A DNA stretch of 64,000 bases from Ficedula albicollis (Eukaryota > Chordata > Aves > Passeriformes > Muscicapidae): contig NC_021677.1 in the NCBI RefSeq assembly GCF_000247815.1, positions 10,214,803 to 10,278,802 of the forward strand, in the 5' to 3' direction. Each line of letters begins with the position of its first letter. Position 1 is the stretch's first letter. The notes beneath the pieces were generated by a model, which saw only the letters and a program-made list of their open reading frames with translations, had not been told where the DNA came from and made no database searches. This document shows positions 13,114-27,797 of the stretch, piece by piece. The position numbers and the translations under genes are program-made.

Positions 13114-16100
13114 ATCATGTTGCCTTGGAGTGCTTGCTAGGAAGCATTATGTTCAACATCTCAGCCTAAGTCAGGACTATCAAACCAAACCTGTTGTTCT
13201 GGCCATGCCACGCAGACCAGACCAACTTCCATGGTTAGGAGACACAGGAGGAAAGGAATACTTTGCCTGGCAAGCAAGGGAGCACCCCATCAGACAGGTC
13301 AAGCACCTGAATACCGTGACAGCAATGGTGCTACTCACAGCCTCATAAGAGCCTGCTGAGCGTTCTGTGAGCCCTCACATGCCCAGTGAGCTAAACACTA
13401 TTGTGGCAATTACTCCAGTATCTCTGAATCCACAATACAGACACTAGCTCAAATGTGCTGCTGCTATCCAGTGCCTGAGTTACCAGATGAACAGAGGGCT
13501 TTGTTAACCAGAAAGAGAGTAAAACCACTGAGGACAGCAATATGCACTCATGCAGCAGATTTAGAACTCAAAACACCCTTCTGAACAACAGATGTTGGGG
13601 TTTGGTGTTTTTGAACCAGTACATCTCAGCTTAGATTTGCAAGCATATATCCAAGTAAAAAACCCCCTTCGTGCCATACAATGTTAATGTCAGTAAATGG
13701 TTTATTACACATTTGATCTAGAGTTGGGAATTTCCTCACTGCCAGTAGAGGAGAGTTACACCATCACTGGCTGCCAAGAGCACACCATTTATAGAAAGAC
13801 CTCGATAATTAATACACTTTGAACCAGGACAATGACTACTCTAGGTCCTTGCAGCATGATTTACAAAGCTGTCTAAAACTGCATTTTAGATAATACTTAA
13901 TCTGCATTAGTTCTCAGTAACATTTTGCCTCAATGGACAAAGCACATGACTAAGTCAATATGTTATACTCATCACAGCACTGAGTTTAAGTATTGGCTCA
14001 ATTTACAGTTCCACCACCCACTTAAACCAAACATATGACTCCTGGGTGTACATAAATGCCAATTTTAGCCATTTCTGACTTGGATTTTAGTAAGAACATT
14101 ATTTGCCTCTCACTCTTAGAAGCAACATAATATTATTATTGCATTTTTGATGGGACAAGACTTTTCTGACACTGCTTAGTTGAAGTGGAATGGTCATTGG
14201 ATTGGAAGTTTTCCAAAGAGCCTTTGCCATTAGGAAAAAAAGGAAAGCTTGTCACCTGCACTTTAGCTGCACTTCTTTTCAAAGCTGAAGAAAAACCACA
14301 CAAACAGTCTAATGAGACACCCTGCAGGCTTAGTCCTTTCAGACACAGCAGAATCAGCTACATCTACTTAAATGCAGTTTTTGCAACAGCTCTGAACTAG
14401 AAAGGCACCAAGGTACACCATCCTCACCATGTTTGAGGAGCAGGAGTCCTGAATGCACTGCAAACCAGACATTAATGAGTCAGCATCAGGAACTGGAAAC
14501 AATATTCTAACATAGCAAGAAACTATCAGGATTTCTCCCAGTGTGTACTGCAGGGGTTTGGAGCATCAATCTGGAAACACTACATACACTGCATACAGAA
14601 TTCTTGACTTAAATGAGTTGTGCTGCAGCCCCACTCAGCTTTTTTGTAAAGGCTTTGTGCAACAAGTACTACTGAAAAAAACCCAATCAAACAAAAAAAC
14701 AAAGACAAAACTATTTTCTCCAAACCCCCCAGACATTTTTCTTAGGTCCAGGAACTGCAAACAAACCCAGAGATTTTTGAGATCCCTTCTGCATTTTGGA
14801 AACATTGTAGGTATTTGATAATCCTCAGTTTAGTCACCAAGAAGAGCCCTTAGGCAAACTCTACAGAGCTTCAGTGCTATTTTTTAAAAGCAGAGTACTC
14901 CTGAAACAGGAAACTGCTCTGTACTAGTTGCCAAGAGTGTTTTTAAGGAAAAAAAGGAGTTAAGTCCTAGAAATGTAACGAGAATGATTATTGCAACATG
15001 AAGCCACCCTCATGAAACAGATTATATCTGGAAAAGAATTCAAATCCCGTTAGCCACCTATGGAAACAAGTTTCAAAGTGATGGCAAAGTAATTTCTTTC
15101 CAATTACTTAGCTAATTTAAACATATTAAACATTAAATTAACAAAACAGGTTTTTAAATTACAGTGCTTTCTTTAAAGAAACTTTGAAATCTCACTGGAT
15201 TCAAACATGGTATAAAAGTTAATTAGTTTTAATTGTCACATTAAAAAACAAACCTTTATCTTAAGTTTCTTTTTTTAAAAATGTCTTAGGGCCCATCATC
15301 CCATTCCATCTCCTTCATTGTCACACTAAGACCACATGATTGAATGAAAAATCACCTACTGCACACCAACAACTAAGTCCTCAATCTCCCCTAAAATCAG
15401 CATGGAGAAAACAGAACTGAGAACAACTCCAATAGCAGAACAAGAAGAGACAATTAAATTCACAAGTATAAAAGTATCAGAAAATAACCAAATTTGGAAT
15501 TTATTCTCTCAAATATAACTAACATCTTACCAACTACTTTTTTTTAAGTATTTCAGGTGACAATATGTGAAAACTGATCATTCAAAGGTTTATGCTCACC
15601 CATTAAAGCAGCATGATGGTCAGTCATGAAAATCAACATAAAATAAGACTTTAGCATAACCTTTTTTTCTACTTATGCACACTGTAAACCAGTTTGAGAC
15701 AGGGAACTTTTAATAACTCTTTACAATTGCTCAATACAGGTTCTCTTATAAAGGTAAATTAAGTGATCCCAGCAGTGTAATTCCTGTGGCACCATAAATA
15801 AGAGCAGCAAAGTTAATGAATCTCACCAGTTTAAGGAAGGTTTCCACACTCACCTGACTGTGCCTTCACTCTTTCAATCTGATTAAACTCCTCTGACACA
15901 GGAGCTAATTAGCTCCACACAGAGCTCCACATGTACCCTTAGCCCCTTCTGTGATTATTTGGGATAAAGGAGGTTGTTCATGTCACAAAGAGTTTCTTGA
16001 GTGCCTGTACTTTCCAAGTCACTCTGGCCCAAGCACTTCTTCAGCTTTTCTAACCCACCTTTGGCAACATCTGGAAATGTAAGAATGTGATCTAAGATAG

Positions 16101-17640
16101 CTGTTCTGTCCATGTTAGCATGAATTGATTTAGGACTTTCTATACAGGAATCAAAATTATCTGAATCAGGCCATAGTTAACAGTTCAGCCTTGCTCTGAT
16201 CCAACATGAATATCAAAGCCCAGAACTCCAATAGAAAACAGGCTTAGAACACCTTGTGACTCTCATTTGAGTTCTGCAGGAAGCCTAGCCATGATTCACT
16301 TTTTTCCCTGTTTGCTGGACTTGATCTGCAGCCTGAGCAGCATCACAGTTGCTTAATTAATATCGTAGCAAGGAAAACACGAACACTGTTGAATCTTAAC
16401 TAGAAAAAGGAGCTTGTAATGCTATTGTCAGAAGGCAAGCTTGGTTTATGTCCCTTGTTTCAGAACTAGGAAAACTTAGGCTGTCTCAATTGTACTTCTT
16501 ACAGCATTAGTAATAACCCAGACACATATCACCGTGCACAAGAACATCCACAAAACCTTCCTGACAACGAGTTTCTCTTGGAACTCATTGCAAACCTCTT
16601 AGGGTGTTTAACTTTCCTGTTTGTGCAAAACCCAATGCACTTCAACAACTTCAAGGTCCAACTTTTTTTAAAGAGTTTGATTATTGTTGTTCACAATTCC
16701 AATTTTCTAGGTTCCTTAGGTCAAGCCTGGTGAACAGAGGCTGTTACACCAGAGGGAGGTTGGTGCACATCCTCCTCTCCATATGTGAGAACTCTTAAAA
16801 AGCCTATTAAGTTATGTCCAATTCACAAATATCCTGATGCAGCAAGCCAGGTTCATAATCCAGATAAAATTATCATTGGAGAAGAAGTCCCCACTAAACC
16901 CAGTAAAATAATCCATGCAATGACACTGGATTTACCCCTCAGCATGACAAATGCTCCTCTCTGTAACCAGATTTACAGATTAGCACCACAGAAACTTTAA
17001 AGTGCTCCTGCTGCCCATCAATACATAATACATCCAATACTATTTTACACAAAATCAGTTTGGTTTATGTGAAAAGGTCTGCTACAACATCTGATTGATA
17101 AGTCTCATGCACTACGTGAATTTTCTTTTGAAAAGCTGGTATTAGAAATGCTTGGATAACTTTCAGCAAGAAAAAATTTCAGCAGAAAATGTTTTGGGGG
17201 CAAGGGGTGAAACACAGAAAAAACCCACACGTTTTTTTCATACTTTTAATACAGTTACTGTCAAAAAAGGCTTTCCTTGTGCATGAGGAGAAATTTTGTT
17301 CCTGTATACGTGTGAGTGTATAGATTGTGGTTTCTCTTCTCCTCTGTTTAAAAATGTCTCTGAAACTCTCTGCATCAACCTTCGACCCATACTCACTCCT
17401 GCCTGTGTTGATGTAATTGTGTGGGAAGTCACTTTACAAAGCAGACAACAGAAATACTCGTGTTGGGGGTATAAAAAGAACAGCTCAGTGTACAAAAGAG
17501 GAGCTCAGTGGATAAATCATCTTCCCAGAATGTAAGAGAAATGCCAAACAAGATTTACATGCAGACATTCCCTTCCACTGTGCATCATATATCAAGCAGT
17601 GATTGAGTTTTTTTTTCCTCCAGGAAATCTCCAGTTTTAT
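13114..17640. other. AT-rich non-coding stretch, no gene seen
   Basis: About 4.5 kb without a convincing exon, RNA gene or recognised transposon. Visible items are an A/C-rich low-complexity patch at 14,675-14,735 and a perfect 16-bp palindrome at 15,901-15,916 (GGAGCTAATTAGCTCC). Frames of 60-90 codons occur at the rate expected by chance. Confidence 0.55.
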
Positions 17641-17968
17641 AGGTTTTTTGTTAAAAACTGAAGATAAACTCAGCAAAAGGTTAGGGGGGATGGTGCCCTT
17701 GGGAAAATCACTGTCTGAGAAACAGCATAACAATAGGGAAATAAATATTTTTGTAAATGGTCACAAGACAGGAAATTTTCACCTGTGCCTAACTAGCAAA
17801 AAATAGGTTTTTTGTTAAAAACTGAAGATAAACTCAGCAAAAGGTTAGGGGGGATGGTGCCCTTGGGAAAATCGCTGTCTGAGAAACAGCGTAACAATAG
17901 GGAAATCAATATTTTTGTAAATGGTCACAAGACAGGAAATTTTCACCTGTGCCTAAATAGCAAAAAAA
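17641..17968. repeat. two-copy tandem duplication, 164-bp unit
   Basis: Units 17,641-17,804 and 17,805-17,968 are nearly identical. Both read from AGGTTTTTTGTTAAAAACTG to ACCTGTGCCTAA and end in an A run. The paired frames of 67 and 65 codons here are duplicates of the same non-coding text. Confidence 0.93.
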
Positions 17969-17984
17969 AAAAAAAAAAAAAAAA
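17962..17984 (+). repeat. A23 homopolymer
   Basis: A run of 23 A's closes the second 164-bp unit. The first unit ends with only six A's at the equivalent place, so the tract expanded after or during duplication. Confidence 0.9.
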
Positions 17985-20450
17985 TCATTGGCCATGTCTA
18001 AGTATCTAAGTTGTTTTGACAACTTTTTTAGGTCCTTCTACCATGAAGACAGGGTGGATGGTATAGACTTCTGACTCATTTACCTGGGAACAGTGGCCAT
18101 TTCTTTTTATGCACTGAGTCATCTAGAACAAAATAGAGCACACAAATCAAGACTATTATTTCCTGAAATTCTTTCAGTTGTAAGAACATCAACAAGAGAT
18201 CTGCAAAAAGAAAGGATCAATCTCTTTTTGAGCTGTTAAAAAAAAAAGTGACTAGAAATGTCAAAAGTTGACAGCCAAAAGGGAATCTATAACTTCTCAA
18301 CTGATGTCAGTTGGTATTTCTGCATGTCTAAGAGAACAAACACTAAAACCTCTGAAGTTACATTCTAATTCCACAACACAGCTTTGATGATCAGTGTTTA
18401 ACATCAAAAGCTACAGTGAAACGCTGAAAAACTTCCTGCAGAACATATGATGCAAAGCAACAATATAAATGACTCATTAAAGCAACAACCAAAGTGTTTA
18501 CTGTTCCTTATAGAGAAAGCAATGGAAATGCAACATGGACAGAAAACTGAACAAACTGCTCTTGCCATGTTTGATTTAGTAGCAATGCTTCATCCTTCTC
18601 TTATTAATTCCACACTTATTGGAGGTCTAAGGAAGAAAAAAATCCATGTCTTCAAAAAGAAAGTAACGTTGGTAGAGTAGGGTCATTTTTAGCTCTTTCA
18701 TCCATTTCAAACCAGAGATGCTGTTTCCTCTTACCTTCTTTACACTATCAGCTTCCCCACAGAAGGAAATGGTTAGTAGCCTGCTAATTATTTTCCTTAT
18801 GACAACTTAAGAAAATCTTCAGGACTCCAAATAAGACACTGAATGTACCTTAAGAGGTGAAATAAATAAGTAAAAATGTAAAAATAAGTCAGTTCTATAT
18901 TTAGGGTGTTTCTAAGACATAAATCATAACCCTGAATTGTAACAAACAAGTATTGGTTAAAAAGGAAGGGCGGGGGGGAAATCCACAAAACACTGCTCCC
19001 ATTGAGTCATCAAATAAAACAGATTTGTTCTAAATGTATGGATGCAAAGGCAATAAAAAGGAATAAAACCACAACTTTAAATACGAGAACAAATAAAAGA
19101 TGGCATCTCTAATCAATAACAATCCCTAAATGCCAAGACAGCCCCAAGGGAGTCAAGGTACAGGCTGGTTGGAAGGTCCTTAATGTTAAATGGACTCCAA
19201 CCAATGTACCTCATACACTAAAACAATGGAGGAAAACACATAATTGTGCTGTAGATACCATTTCTAAAGCAAAATGTCCTATCCTTTCATTTCTGCAGGA
19301 CAGAGAAATGTTTGTTCTTCTACAGACATACAGAACTAGGAGTCTGATTACTTCATTTTTATTTATTTTTGCCACTTTGCCCTCCTTTAAGTGTATACAG
19401 GCTTAGATTGTTTAGCAGTAACACATTTCTAGACTTTTACCTATATTTAATATCATAGATAGTTCCAATAAGACAGAAATACATTGATTTGTATTGCTGT
19501 ATTTCCTGTTTCAGTTAAAAAAAAATACAAGATCAATTTCTGTGAATTGTACTAGATTTGCCAAGCATGGAGAGGGAATTTCTCAATTTCTTCACACAAC
19601 TATCACCTGCTAGACAGCAGGTGGAGAAGATATCTAAGTTGACATGTATATCCAGTTTAATTTTAATAGCTTAACCTGTGAAGTCATTAAAAGCACCAGT
19701 CAGAACAGGATTACGTGTGCCATAAATAAATTCAGTGCCTACATACCCTCAAGGTGGTGTCAAACACACCCACTCCTTGTGTGTTGCTGTTCCACATTTC
19801 CTAGAGCTTCCACGAGCAGCACCATGAACATCTCTGCCCACCAACAATTCAGGAAACTACCTGATGCTTCAGGTACCACTGCAGTTGCCTCTTTTCTTTG
19901 CCTGGTATAAAGAGCACAGGGGTGGGGAGCAGCACTGAGCTGCATTTCCTCGTAGGAATATTTCCTTCTGAGGTCAACTAAACTGTTTCTCCTAGACTGG
20001 TCTGTCTCACTCTTAAAATCATTCCCACCATGAATTGGGACAGTGTTTGGGATCAATACTTCCCAGTCTGACTTTTAGCAACAAACTCCTGTACTAGCAG
20101 AGATTCATGGTATTCCTGATCCGTGTTTGGATCCCTACCTGTAGAAGGAAAATTCACATGTAGCCTAAAAACATCCAAATGCCAATCCTTATGAATTTCC
20201 TTATGAACTGTTGCATGATTCAAGGGGAAGACAGGAGGGAAACAGTTTCCATTGCTTTTCAGGGAGATTCTTGCCACTAATTTTCAGGGTAGGAGATAAG
20301 ACATAGTCCTTCATATAAGTTGTTTACCTTCCTTGAAGTATGTATTTGTGAACCTTTTTCAGCCTGCATTTAAGCCCCTCTTCTCTTCTAGACCTTTACC
20401 TGGTTATTTTAGATGAAGCATCTACTCTTCAGAAACTGCCAAATAAACAG
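17985..20450. other. AT-rich non-coding stretch, no gene seen
   Basis: No recognised repeat, exon or RNA gene. There is a short G run near 18,970. Reading frames of up to 98 codons show no domain and no matching splice sites. Confidence 0.5.
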
Positions 20451-20588
20451 TAATTTTTTTCAATATATAGACACCACTTATAAGGTTGCTACTGTTACAT
20501 CTGAATTTACACTCAATAGTAATTTTTTTCAATATACAGACACCACTTATCTAGTTGCTACTGTTACATCTGAATTTACACTCAAAAG
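20451..20588. repeat. two-copy tandem duplication, 69-bp unit
   Basis: Units starting TAATTTTTTTCAATATA at 20,451 and 20,520 share ACACCACTTAT and GTTGCTACTGTTACATCTG, with a few substitutions. Confidence 0.9.
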
Positions 20589-20637
20589 CACTGCAAGACA
20601 TATTCCCAAAAAAGCGCTGCAAGACATATTCCCAAAT
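20587..20637. repeat. two-copy tandem duplication, 26-bp unit
   Basis: AGCACTGCAAGACATATTCC at 20,587 recurs as AGCGCTGCAAGACATATTCC at 20,613. It directly adjoins the 69-bp duplication, giving two nested-size duplications side by side. Confidence 0.85.
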
Positions 20638-21370
20638 GCAAGAAAACAGAATGCAGCTTTTTCCAGTTTAAAATAACAACAAATCAATTAACATCTAATG
20701 AATATAACTGTTCCTGAAGCATTATCAAACTTAAAAAAACAGTAGTATTCAATGAGCAGCTGATCTACCATGATCACATTGGAAAGCATCTCTGCATCTC
20801 CAGCTGAGCTCCAAGCCTGCATGACTCTGTCAGGGCCCCAGGTTTCCCTCAGGCAAGGTTCAGACAACATTCACACATTAAGGGATGCTATTCCAGCACA
20901 GAAACAAATACAATCACAATCTGTGGGATTGTCCTCAAATCACACCATTTTTACTTATCATAAATTGCACATCATTTTGCCTGCAATGTAATATATGTAA
21001 AGAAATAATTTCCTCAAAAGTCTTAATGTGCACATAAATGAATATAACAAATATTGTGAATACAACAGAAATAGACCCTTGAGAGCTTTTCTTTGTAATA
21101 ACTGGTACCAGAACTGTTCTGAACAGCTATAAAGTGCTGTTCAGTCCATGTCCCTCTCTTTTGCCAGAGGGAGGGTGAGAAAAGCAGGGGAGACCACGTT
21201 TACCAAGTTCTGCCTTTCAATAGGGAAATCATGATGACTGATATTATGAGCTAATCACACAACTGAACCAATTAATTTGCATTTCTGTGCCTAATGCAAG
21301 CATATGTTCAGGATAAGATTGAATAACCATGGTATTAAAAATTAGTCAATTATAAATAGACACAGAGAGA
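20638..21370. other. AT-rich non-coding stretch
   Basis: No gene or transposon recognised. An octamer-like TTTGCAT lies near 21,275 next to AATTAA, but a single motif is weak evidence for an enhancer. Confidence 0.4.
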
Positions 21371-21554
21371 AGGGGGTTAGGTCTACTATTACACATAAAA
21401 TATCTGATGAAAGAAACCTGAGGGGTACTTTTTCCAGTTGCACATAAAAGCCTAAATATTAAAGGGGGTTAGGTCTACAATTACACATTAAATATCTGAT
21501 GAAAGAAACCTGAGGGGTAGTTTTTCCAGTTGCACATAAAAGCCTAAATATTTA
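21371..21554. repeat. two-copy tandem duplication, 92-bp unit
   Basis: AGGGGGTTAGGTCTAC begins both units at 21,371 and 21,463. Both continue through TATCTGATGAAAGAAACC to GCACATAAAAGCCTAAATAT with only a few mismatches. Confidence 0.92.
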
Positions 21555-21671
21555 AAGTGTCTCTTCTCACCTGTAAATGCCTGCTTGATCAGACCATGTC
21601 AGCTTCTCATTTGTAGTGAATGCCCCAAATGCATGGCCTGAGCATAACTCTGAAGGCTAAAACTGTGCAGA

Positions 21672-21700
21672 ATATTAGTATTAGTATTAGTATTAGTATT
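21672..21700. repeat. (ATTAGT)n short microsatellite
   Basis: Four consecutive ATTAGT-type hexamers in AT-rich DNA. Confidence 0.85.
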
Positions 21701-23468
21701 TTTAATTTGTACTTAAAAATGTAGCAGAAGTTGGGGAGTTCAATGAATGTAAATACTCTGCTTTTTACAATGCAGCTTTCTTTGAAAATTAATAGATACA
21801 AGAAAGAAAATTAAAATTTTTTAAAGTACCTTGTACTTTTACCTCTAAACTGGAAAACTCCTTTTAGCAGAAGACCAGGATTGAAAACACTGCTGCAATA
21901 ATTACCAACAGTCTCCCAAAAATGAATCTGCAGGGTATGATGTGTATTTTGGGTTACTAAATACTCAGACATTATCATCAAATACATTAATGATAATTGT
22001 TGCAAGCATTTTCAATGGAAATGTCAAATAAAACAGAATATAAATACTAAAAGCATATTTTTACAAATAGGAACAAAGTTTGTATAGGAGTAACACAAAA
22101 CCAAAGAGGCTGTATGTGGTGACCATGCATGAACAATCATCTCTCCCTTTAGCAGATGCTCAAAAGAAATCAGCCTTGTCAGTGCCTAAAAAACCAAGGA
22201 AGGGCTGCCAAGGGCCATGTGTGAGCTGCAGTAATTTAGGCCTGCTTATGTGTGTTCAGTAACTCACAGATGAGGCTGGAATACAAACACACTGATTTGG
22301 CATTTTGGGACATATATCGAGTAAATGTCACTGAGAATTGAAAAACTAAGCTAAAACAGATTGGGACACTTAACCTCTTTCTTTAGGCTTGCATCAGCTG
22401 CTTACACCAGTTCTGTGAGAGCAAAAGCCATCATGGTGCCAAACTTCCAAATTCATCCATGGGGCTTTACTTCCAGCCCACAGAAGTGTTTCCTGTGATA
22501 TGTGGTCACAGGGAAGAGGGAGGCTCCTACTTCCAAATCAGTTTTATCCCCTCTGCTCTGATTTTGAATCAAAGACATGTGACATTTAAGTATCAAAGAC
22601 ATAACATTAACAACTCACATTAGAGGAATATTAATTTCCAAGCTCGTTTGTGACCAATATATTTTGACACTGTCAGTGTCAAGCCAAAAAGCCAAATTTC
22701 TGAGTTGTGTCTTTTAAATGTAATTACAAGGGGGCAGTTTCGTGCTGTTCTGTGTGACCTTGGAGAGAAGTTGCGAAATAAAACATCACAGAACCAGGAG
22801 CATCCTGTGGCAACTTCATGGAACACAGAAAACCAAAACCTGTGTGTGATATATTTTAAATTTCTGCTTCTAGTAGAGTACTACAGAACATCAATTAATA
22901 AACTGTTTAGCTCATTGGCATAACCCAAAATGACTTTCAAGAGTGTATTTACTAGGGTCGAGTCTCTCTTGTATACTGAATTTACATAAGCAAGTGATGG
23001 AAAAGAATGCAATGTTGTCCACTCCATGACAGCCACTTCTGGTTTTGGCCGTAGAAAAGCTACAATTGCAAACAAAAAAACAACCCAAACAAATAAAAAA
23101 AAAAAATTAAAAACCCCACAATGTGCCCCGCCCCCCAAAAAAACCCCAACATAGTTGTAAGCAAAGAAACTAAATAAGGAAGGGTTAGATATCATATTTT
23201 TTAAAAAATGGAAGTTTATTGCAGAGTATCAGTCTCCCAAGTACAGGAGAATTGTTTGAAATAGACTCATGAATACATTCTCTTAATAGCTGAGAATTTT
23301 ATCCAAGTGCATCTCTACACTGTTGAGTTTCACAAATTCATCACCCCTTCAGAAATATGCTAGAATTACACTAGTGAAAACTAACTCAGCATGTCATCGT
23401 TACTATCTTTAGCACTTTTTCTCCTCAAAAAATACACTTAGAACCATGAGGTTAAATAAACATCTTTT
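21701..23468. other. AT-rich non-coding stretch, no gene seen
   Basis: It holds an A/C-rich low-complexity patch at 23,070-23,155 that includes GCCCCGCCCCCC. No exon, RNA gene or recognised transposon was found. Confidence 0.5.
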
Positions 23469-23471
23469 AAA

Positions 23472-23595
23472 AAAACAAACAAACAAACCAACAAGTATCA
23501 AGTTCATGCAGACAATGCCATAGTGTTAAACAACAAACAAACAAACCAACCAACAAGTATCAAGTTCATGCAGACAATGCCATAGTGTTAAACTC
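23472..23595. repeat. two-copy tandem duplication, 62-bp unit, with (CAAA)n
   Basis: Each unit has a CAAA-rich head followed by ACAAGTATCAAGTTCATGCA and GACAATGCCATAGTGTTAAA. The second copy gained an extra CCAA step. Confidence 0.92.
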
Positions 23596-25274
23596 CCACA
23601 GACCTAAGCTAAGAGTGATATCCACTGGAAATACAGTCTACATCCTCTTGATGGCTGTAGCTCAGATTAAACCTATCATATCACACCTGTGTTATGAATA
23701 TACAGAAAGATATGCCTGTCTTGTATTACACATGTCACTGGGAAGGGAAAGGTGTGCAAGAATGAAAAGTAGTAGCAGATTTCCACAGAGATGAAAGTTG
23801 TGCCACACCTTAATTCATTTGGTCAAAGAGACAACATTCTTAATCAATGGTTCACCAGAACAAAATCTCTGCCTTAGAGTTCACTGTTAAACCGGGGAGA
23901 TTTATGAAAAATATAACATGCTTCTGATGCTACATTTGCACAGGTATTTATTGTCATTGATAATTAAGCTATCTTTGGTAATACTCTATCCAACTTCCCA
24001 GGGGAAATTAATACTATGAGGTAAGAGAGATACTGATGGAAGTTGCTATGTTTTGATCAAATGGAGCTGAACTGGGAACAAGATGAGTGAAGGCTGACAA
24101 ACTGAGTTTTGTTGGTTTTGTTTAAACAAGTTGGAAAAAATCCCTTGTATGTGAACAAGCTTGTTCCCCCAGTTTGTCTCTTTGGATATACACCCCTCTG
24201 GACTGAAGGAAAAAAACCAAGGGATTACATTTCACAGAGTTGCAACATCTCTGTGGGAGATGTGAATATTTAAGCAAAGGGAGATATGTTCCAGGTCACC
24301 AGCAACCTTTTTCCTACTTTCTTTCACACACAGGGAGATCAGCCATCCATGATGCTGAACAGCTCCAGCACACTGGCCCTCACTCCATTATTCTCTGACC
24401 AGACTGGGAAGAAAGCTTCCCAGTTCTCTGTCTCCATTTTCACTATCTGTTCCCCACATGGCTTGATATTAGATTCAACACATCTGGAGAGGAATGACTG
24501 GGGCAAAATAGGGCTTTTGCTTCGTCACATGCCTGCAGCTAATGACGTTTACCACACCAGGTCTCACTTCTGCAAACTCATATTTAAATCAAAATCTCAC
24601 AGAAGCCTGGTAGGAGCTGGAGAGTCTCCCTGGCCCTGTCAATAAAGACACTCAGTTGTTAACATGCACTGATAGAAGACAAAATAGGCAAATCACCACA
24701 TGGTGACTGTATGAATTCCTGTGCTCCTGAAAGAATGTTTACTTCTGATCCCAGTTGCAATACTAACCATACTAACTATAACTAGACATGGTTTAGTACC
24801 TACCCAACTTGAAATCCACAATCAGGAACTCTCATTCAGCTGCTCACTACCTCTGTCCTGCATACAATATTGCCTCTGCAACAAAAAATGGTAGCATTCA
24901 ATTCCAAGGTTTCATAATAACCACTTGCCGGGTATGGCAGAAATATTCTTCCATTGGGGTATTCATCTTTACAAAATTCCAAAGCACATCTTCAAGTACT
25001 TTCCCCAATAAATTCCCTGGCTTCCAAATCAAATAAGCATTAATAAAGAAAAGATAACACTTCTATTTCTAGCATTCTGCAGTAGATTGCATATATAAAA
25101 AGATACTGAAGTAATTAGTGTTGAGTAATTTTCTAAATTTTTAGACAATTAAAGCAAGAACACCTTAGTTTAAGGAAGGCAACTTTCTAGTTCTTAACTT
25201 TCTGTTCACAGAGTTTAGTTAAGGCTTAGTGTAGTGGCAAGCTCTTTAACCAATTAAATTCTCTTTTTATAACA
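23596..25274. other. AT-rich non-coding stretch, no gene seen
   Basis: The longest frame (119 codons, + strand, 24,286-24,645) shows no domain, signal or splice context and is probably chance. Confidence 0.5.
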
Positions 25275-25627
<353 letters not shown>

Positions 25628-25770
25628 ATGATGTTCATTATTCAGAGTAAATCACCCTACACAATACTCTTTCCATCAGTAAATAGTAAAGTTATTTTCA
25701 TTCAAAGTGTCCTTAAGAGTAGTAGGAGTAAAGCAAGGCTAATCAGATGATCATTGGCACTATCCAAAAG

Positions 25771-25956
25771 CAGAATTTCACTCCACACAATTAGCTTTTA
25801 CAGCCAAAAAGGACCAGCCTCTCAAAACCACAACAGATGAGGTGCTCATCTGCAGACACACCTAATCAGAATTTCACTCCACACAATTAGCTTCTACAGC
25901 CAAAAAGGACCAGCCTCTCAAAAACACAACAGATGAGGTGCTCATCTGCAGACACA
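25771..25956. repeat. two-copy tandem duplication, 96-bp unit
   Basis: CAGAATTTCACTCCACACAA begins at 25,771 and 25,867. Both copies run through GGACCAGCCTCTCAAAA and GATGAGGTGCTCATCTGCAG with two or three mismatches. Confidence 0.93.
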
Positions 25957-27797
25957 GAATCTCCTGTCTAATCAGGATGTGCACTTCATGTAACATTAGG
26001 AATTACTAAATGGGCAGCCAGCTGTGGGAGTACCTGTCATAACCAAGCAATATTGCAAAATACAGGAAACAGAGTAAAAACAGAGCACAGAAATATTTAT
26101 TCACCTATAACAAATGGAAAGCATATAGATCTAATTATTGCATTGTAGATGGAGCTAATTAAACCACAAACATGATTGGAAGTGTGAAATATCAGAAAGA
26201 TCTTTCAGAGACAGAAATTGGCTATAAGAATTAAGAATTATAAGTGTCAGAACATTTTGATGGGAAAGATGGAAGGCAACTTAGATAGAAATAGAAAGGC
26301 ATGCCCTGATGAGTTGGGTACACTTAATTATAAGCTGACTTTTTGTCAGTAGAGGGGAAAAAAGCAATTCTTGATTACTGAATCCTTTGAAAGCAAATTG
26401 TCCCTTTTTTCTCTATCCATTTATTCCTCAGTCCTGCAGCTGGAGCTGCATGAAGAGGCATTTACTGTCTTTGTACTACACTTTTATTTTGGTGGCAGAC
26501 TTCAGACAACCTTAATATCCAGTACATCTCAAGAAGTATTCTAAGGATACAAGTGTAATTTTTTTGATAGAATTTGTCAAAAGCCTGCTGTTGTCTCACT
26601 ATAATTGAAAGCAGCCTGGAAAGTGGAAAAACAGGTCTACTTCCAAAATCAGAAATAGTTACAGAAAAGCAAAAAGGGATCATGGAACTAGTACTGAACA
26701 CTGAGCTCATGTTAAGGTGCAGCCCTGGTCATTTTTGTGTGGCTACCTGAGTAGCTACGACATGACAAGTACAGCTTAAGAATCATAATAACATACTGAA
26801 AATAAAAGGCAGATCTTTCATTGCTTTAAAGCAACATAAACCCATTTAAATCAATAAAGAGCAGTGAAGGCTGCATCAGTTGAAATGCAAATTTGGCATA
26901 TTTAGACTGTCTGTTCCTGTGTCACCACACTACACTGGGGAAAAAATCACACAAACAGGGTGCTGATGTCACCCCAATAGCTACGAGTCACATCAGATTA
27001 AACAATGACCCAAACAATGAGCCCAGGACTGAATCAGCAGCTGTGAATCAAACAGGAACAAAGCAACAAGAAATTAGGAATTACTTGCATCACAGACAGA
27101 ATAGAACAAAGACTAGAATCTCCTGAGTGAACAGGACAAGCAGGAATCAAAAAGGCTAAGGGATGTTTCTGGTCCTCAAATACTTCTGAGCAGAAGAATT
27201 TAAAGGCTTCCTCAAGTCCAAAGTCTGCAACAGGCACAGGAGGAAACCTCACCTCACCAAACCTCATCAGCCTGGGCTGAGCTTTTATATACCCAGTTTG
27301 TCAGTGAAAGCTGATAAAGAATTGAAAGAGTAACTACATGGGACAGAGGGCAGAAAGTTATAAGTAAAGAAAGGGGTTTGTAACCAGATTTAAAGAATTT
27401 GGTTTTAAAGGATGATAGGAATTTAATTTCACTTAGGAAAGTGCATTACCTAGGGACAAACCAAAAGAAGGACCTATATATTAAATGAGACAACTGTACT
27501 GCAAAGTTGGTGAAAAGAACGAATGAGGCTCCCTGAAGCCATTTCCATGAAGTTACCAGCACACACTGACAATATAAAAAGGAAAAATGGGTACAAAGAT
27601 TCATTGTCCACAGAGAAAAACAGTCTTAAAATACAATGTAACTGTCAAGACAGGTTTATGTTATTGCTAAAAGAAATCCTGGGAAGTACAATCTGTGTAT
27701 CCTTACTCATACTTCTGAAGCTTTGAGGTCAGAGCTCCAGCTTTTTACAGTGCCTCTTGTAGACACAAATCTGAACAGAGATCCTATAACTACTCAC
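25957..27797. other. AT-rich non-coding stretch, no gene seen
   Basis: No recognised element. Frames of about 80 codons on either strand lack supporting splice sites or domains. Confidence 0.5.

Noticed and set aside
24286..24645. 119-codon + strand frame
   Set aside because: No recognisable protein features or splice context.
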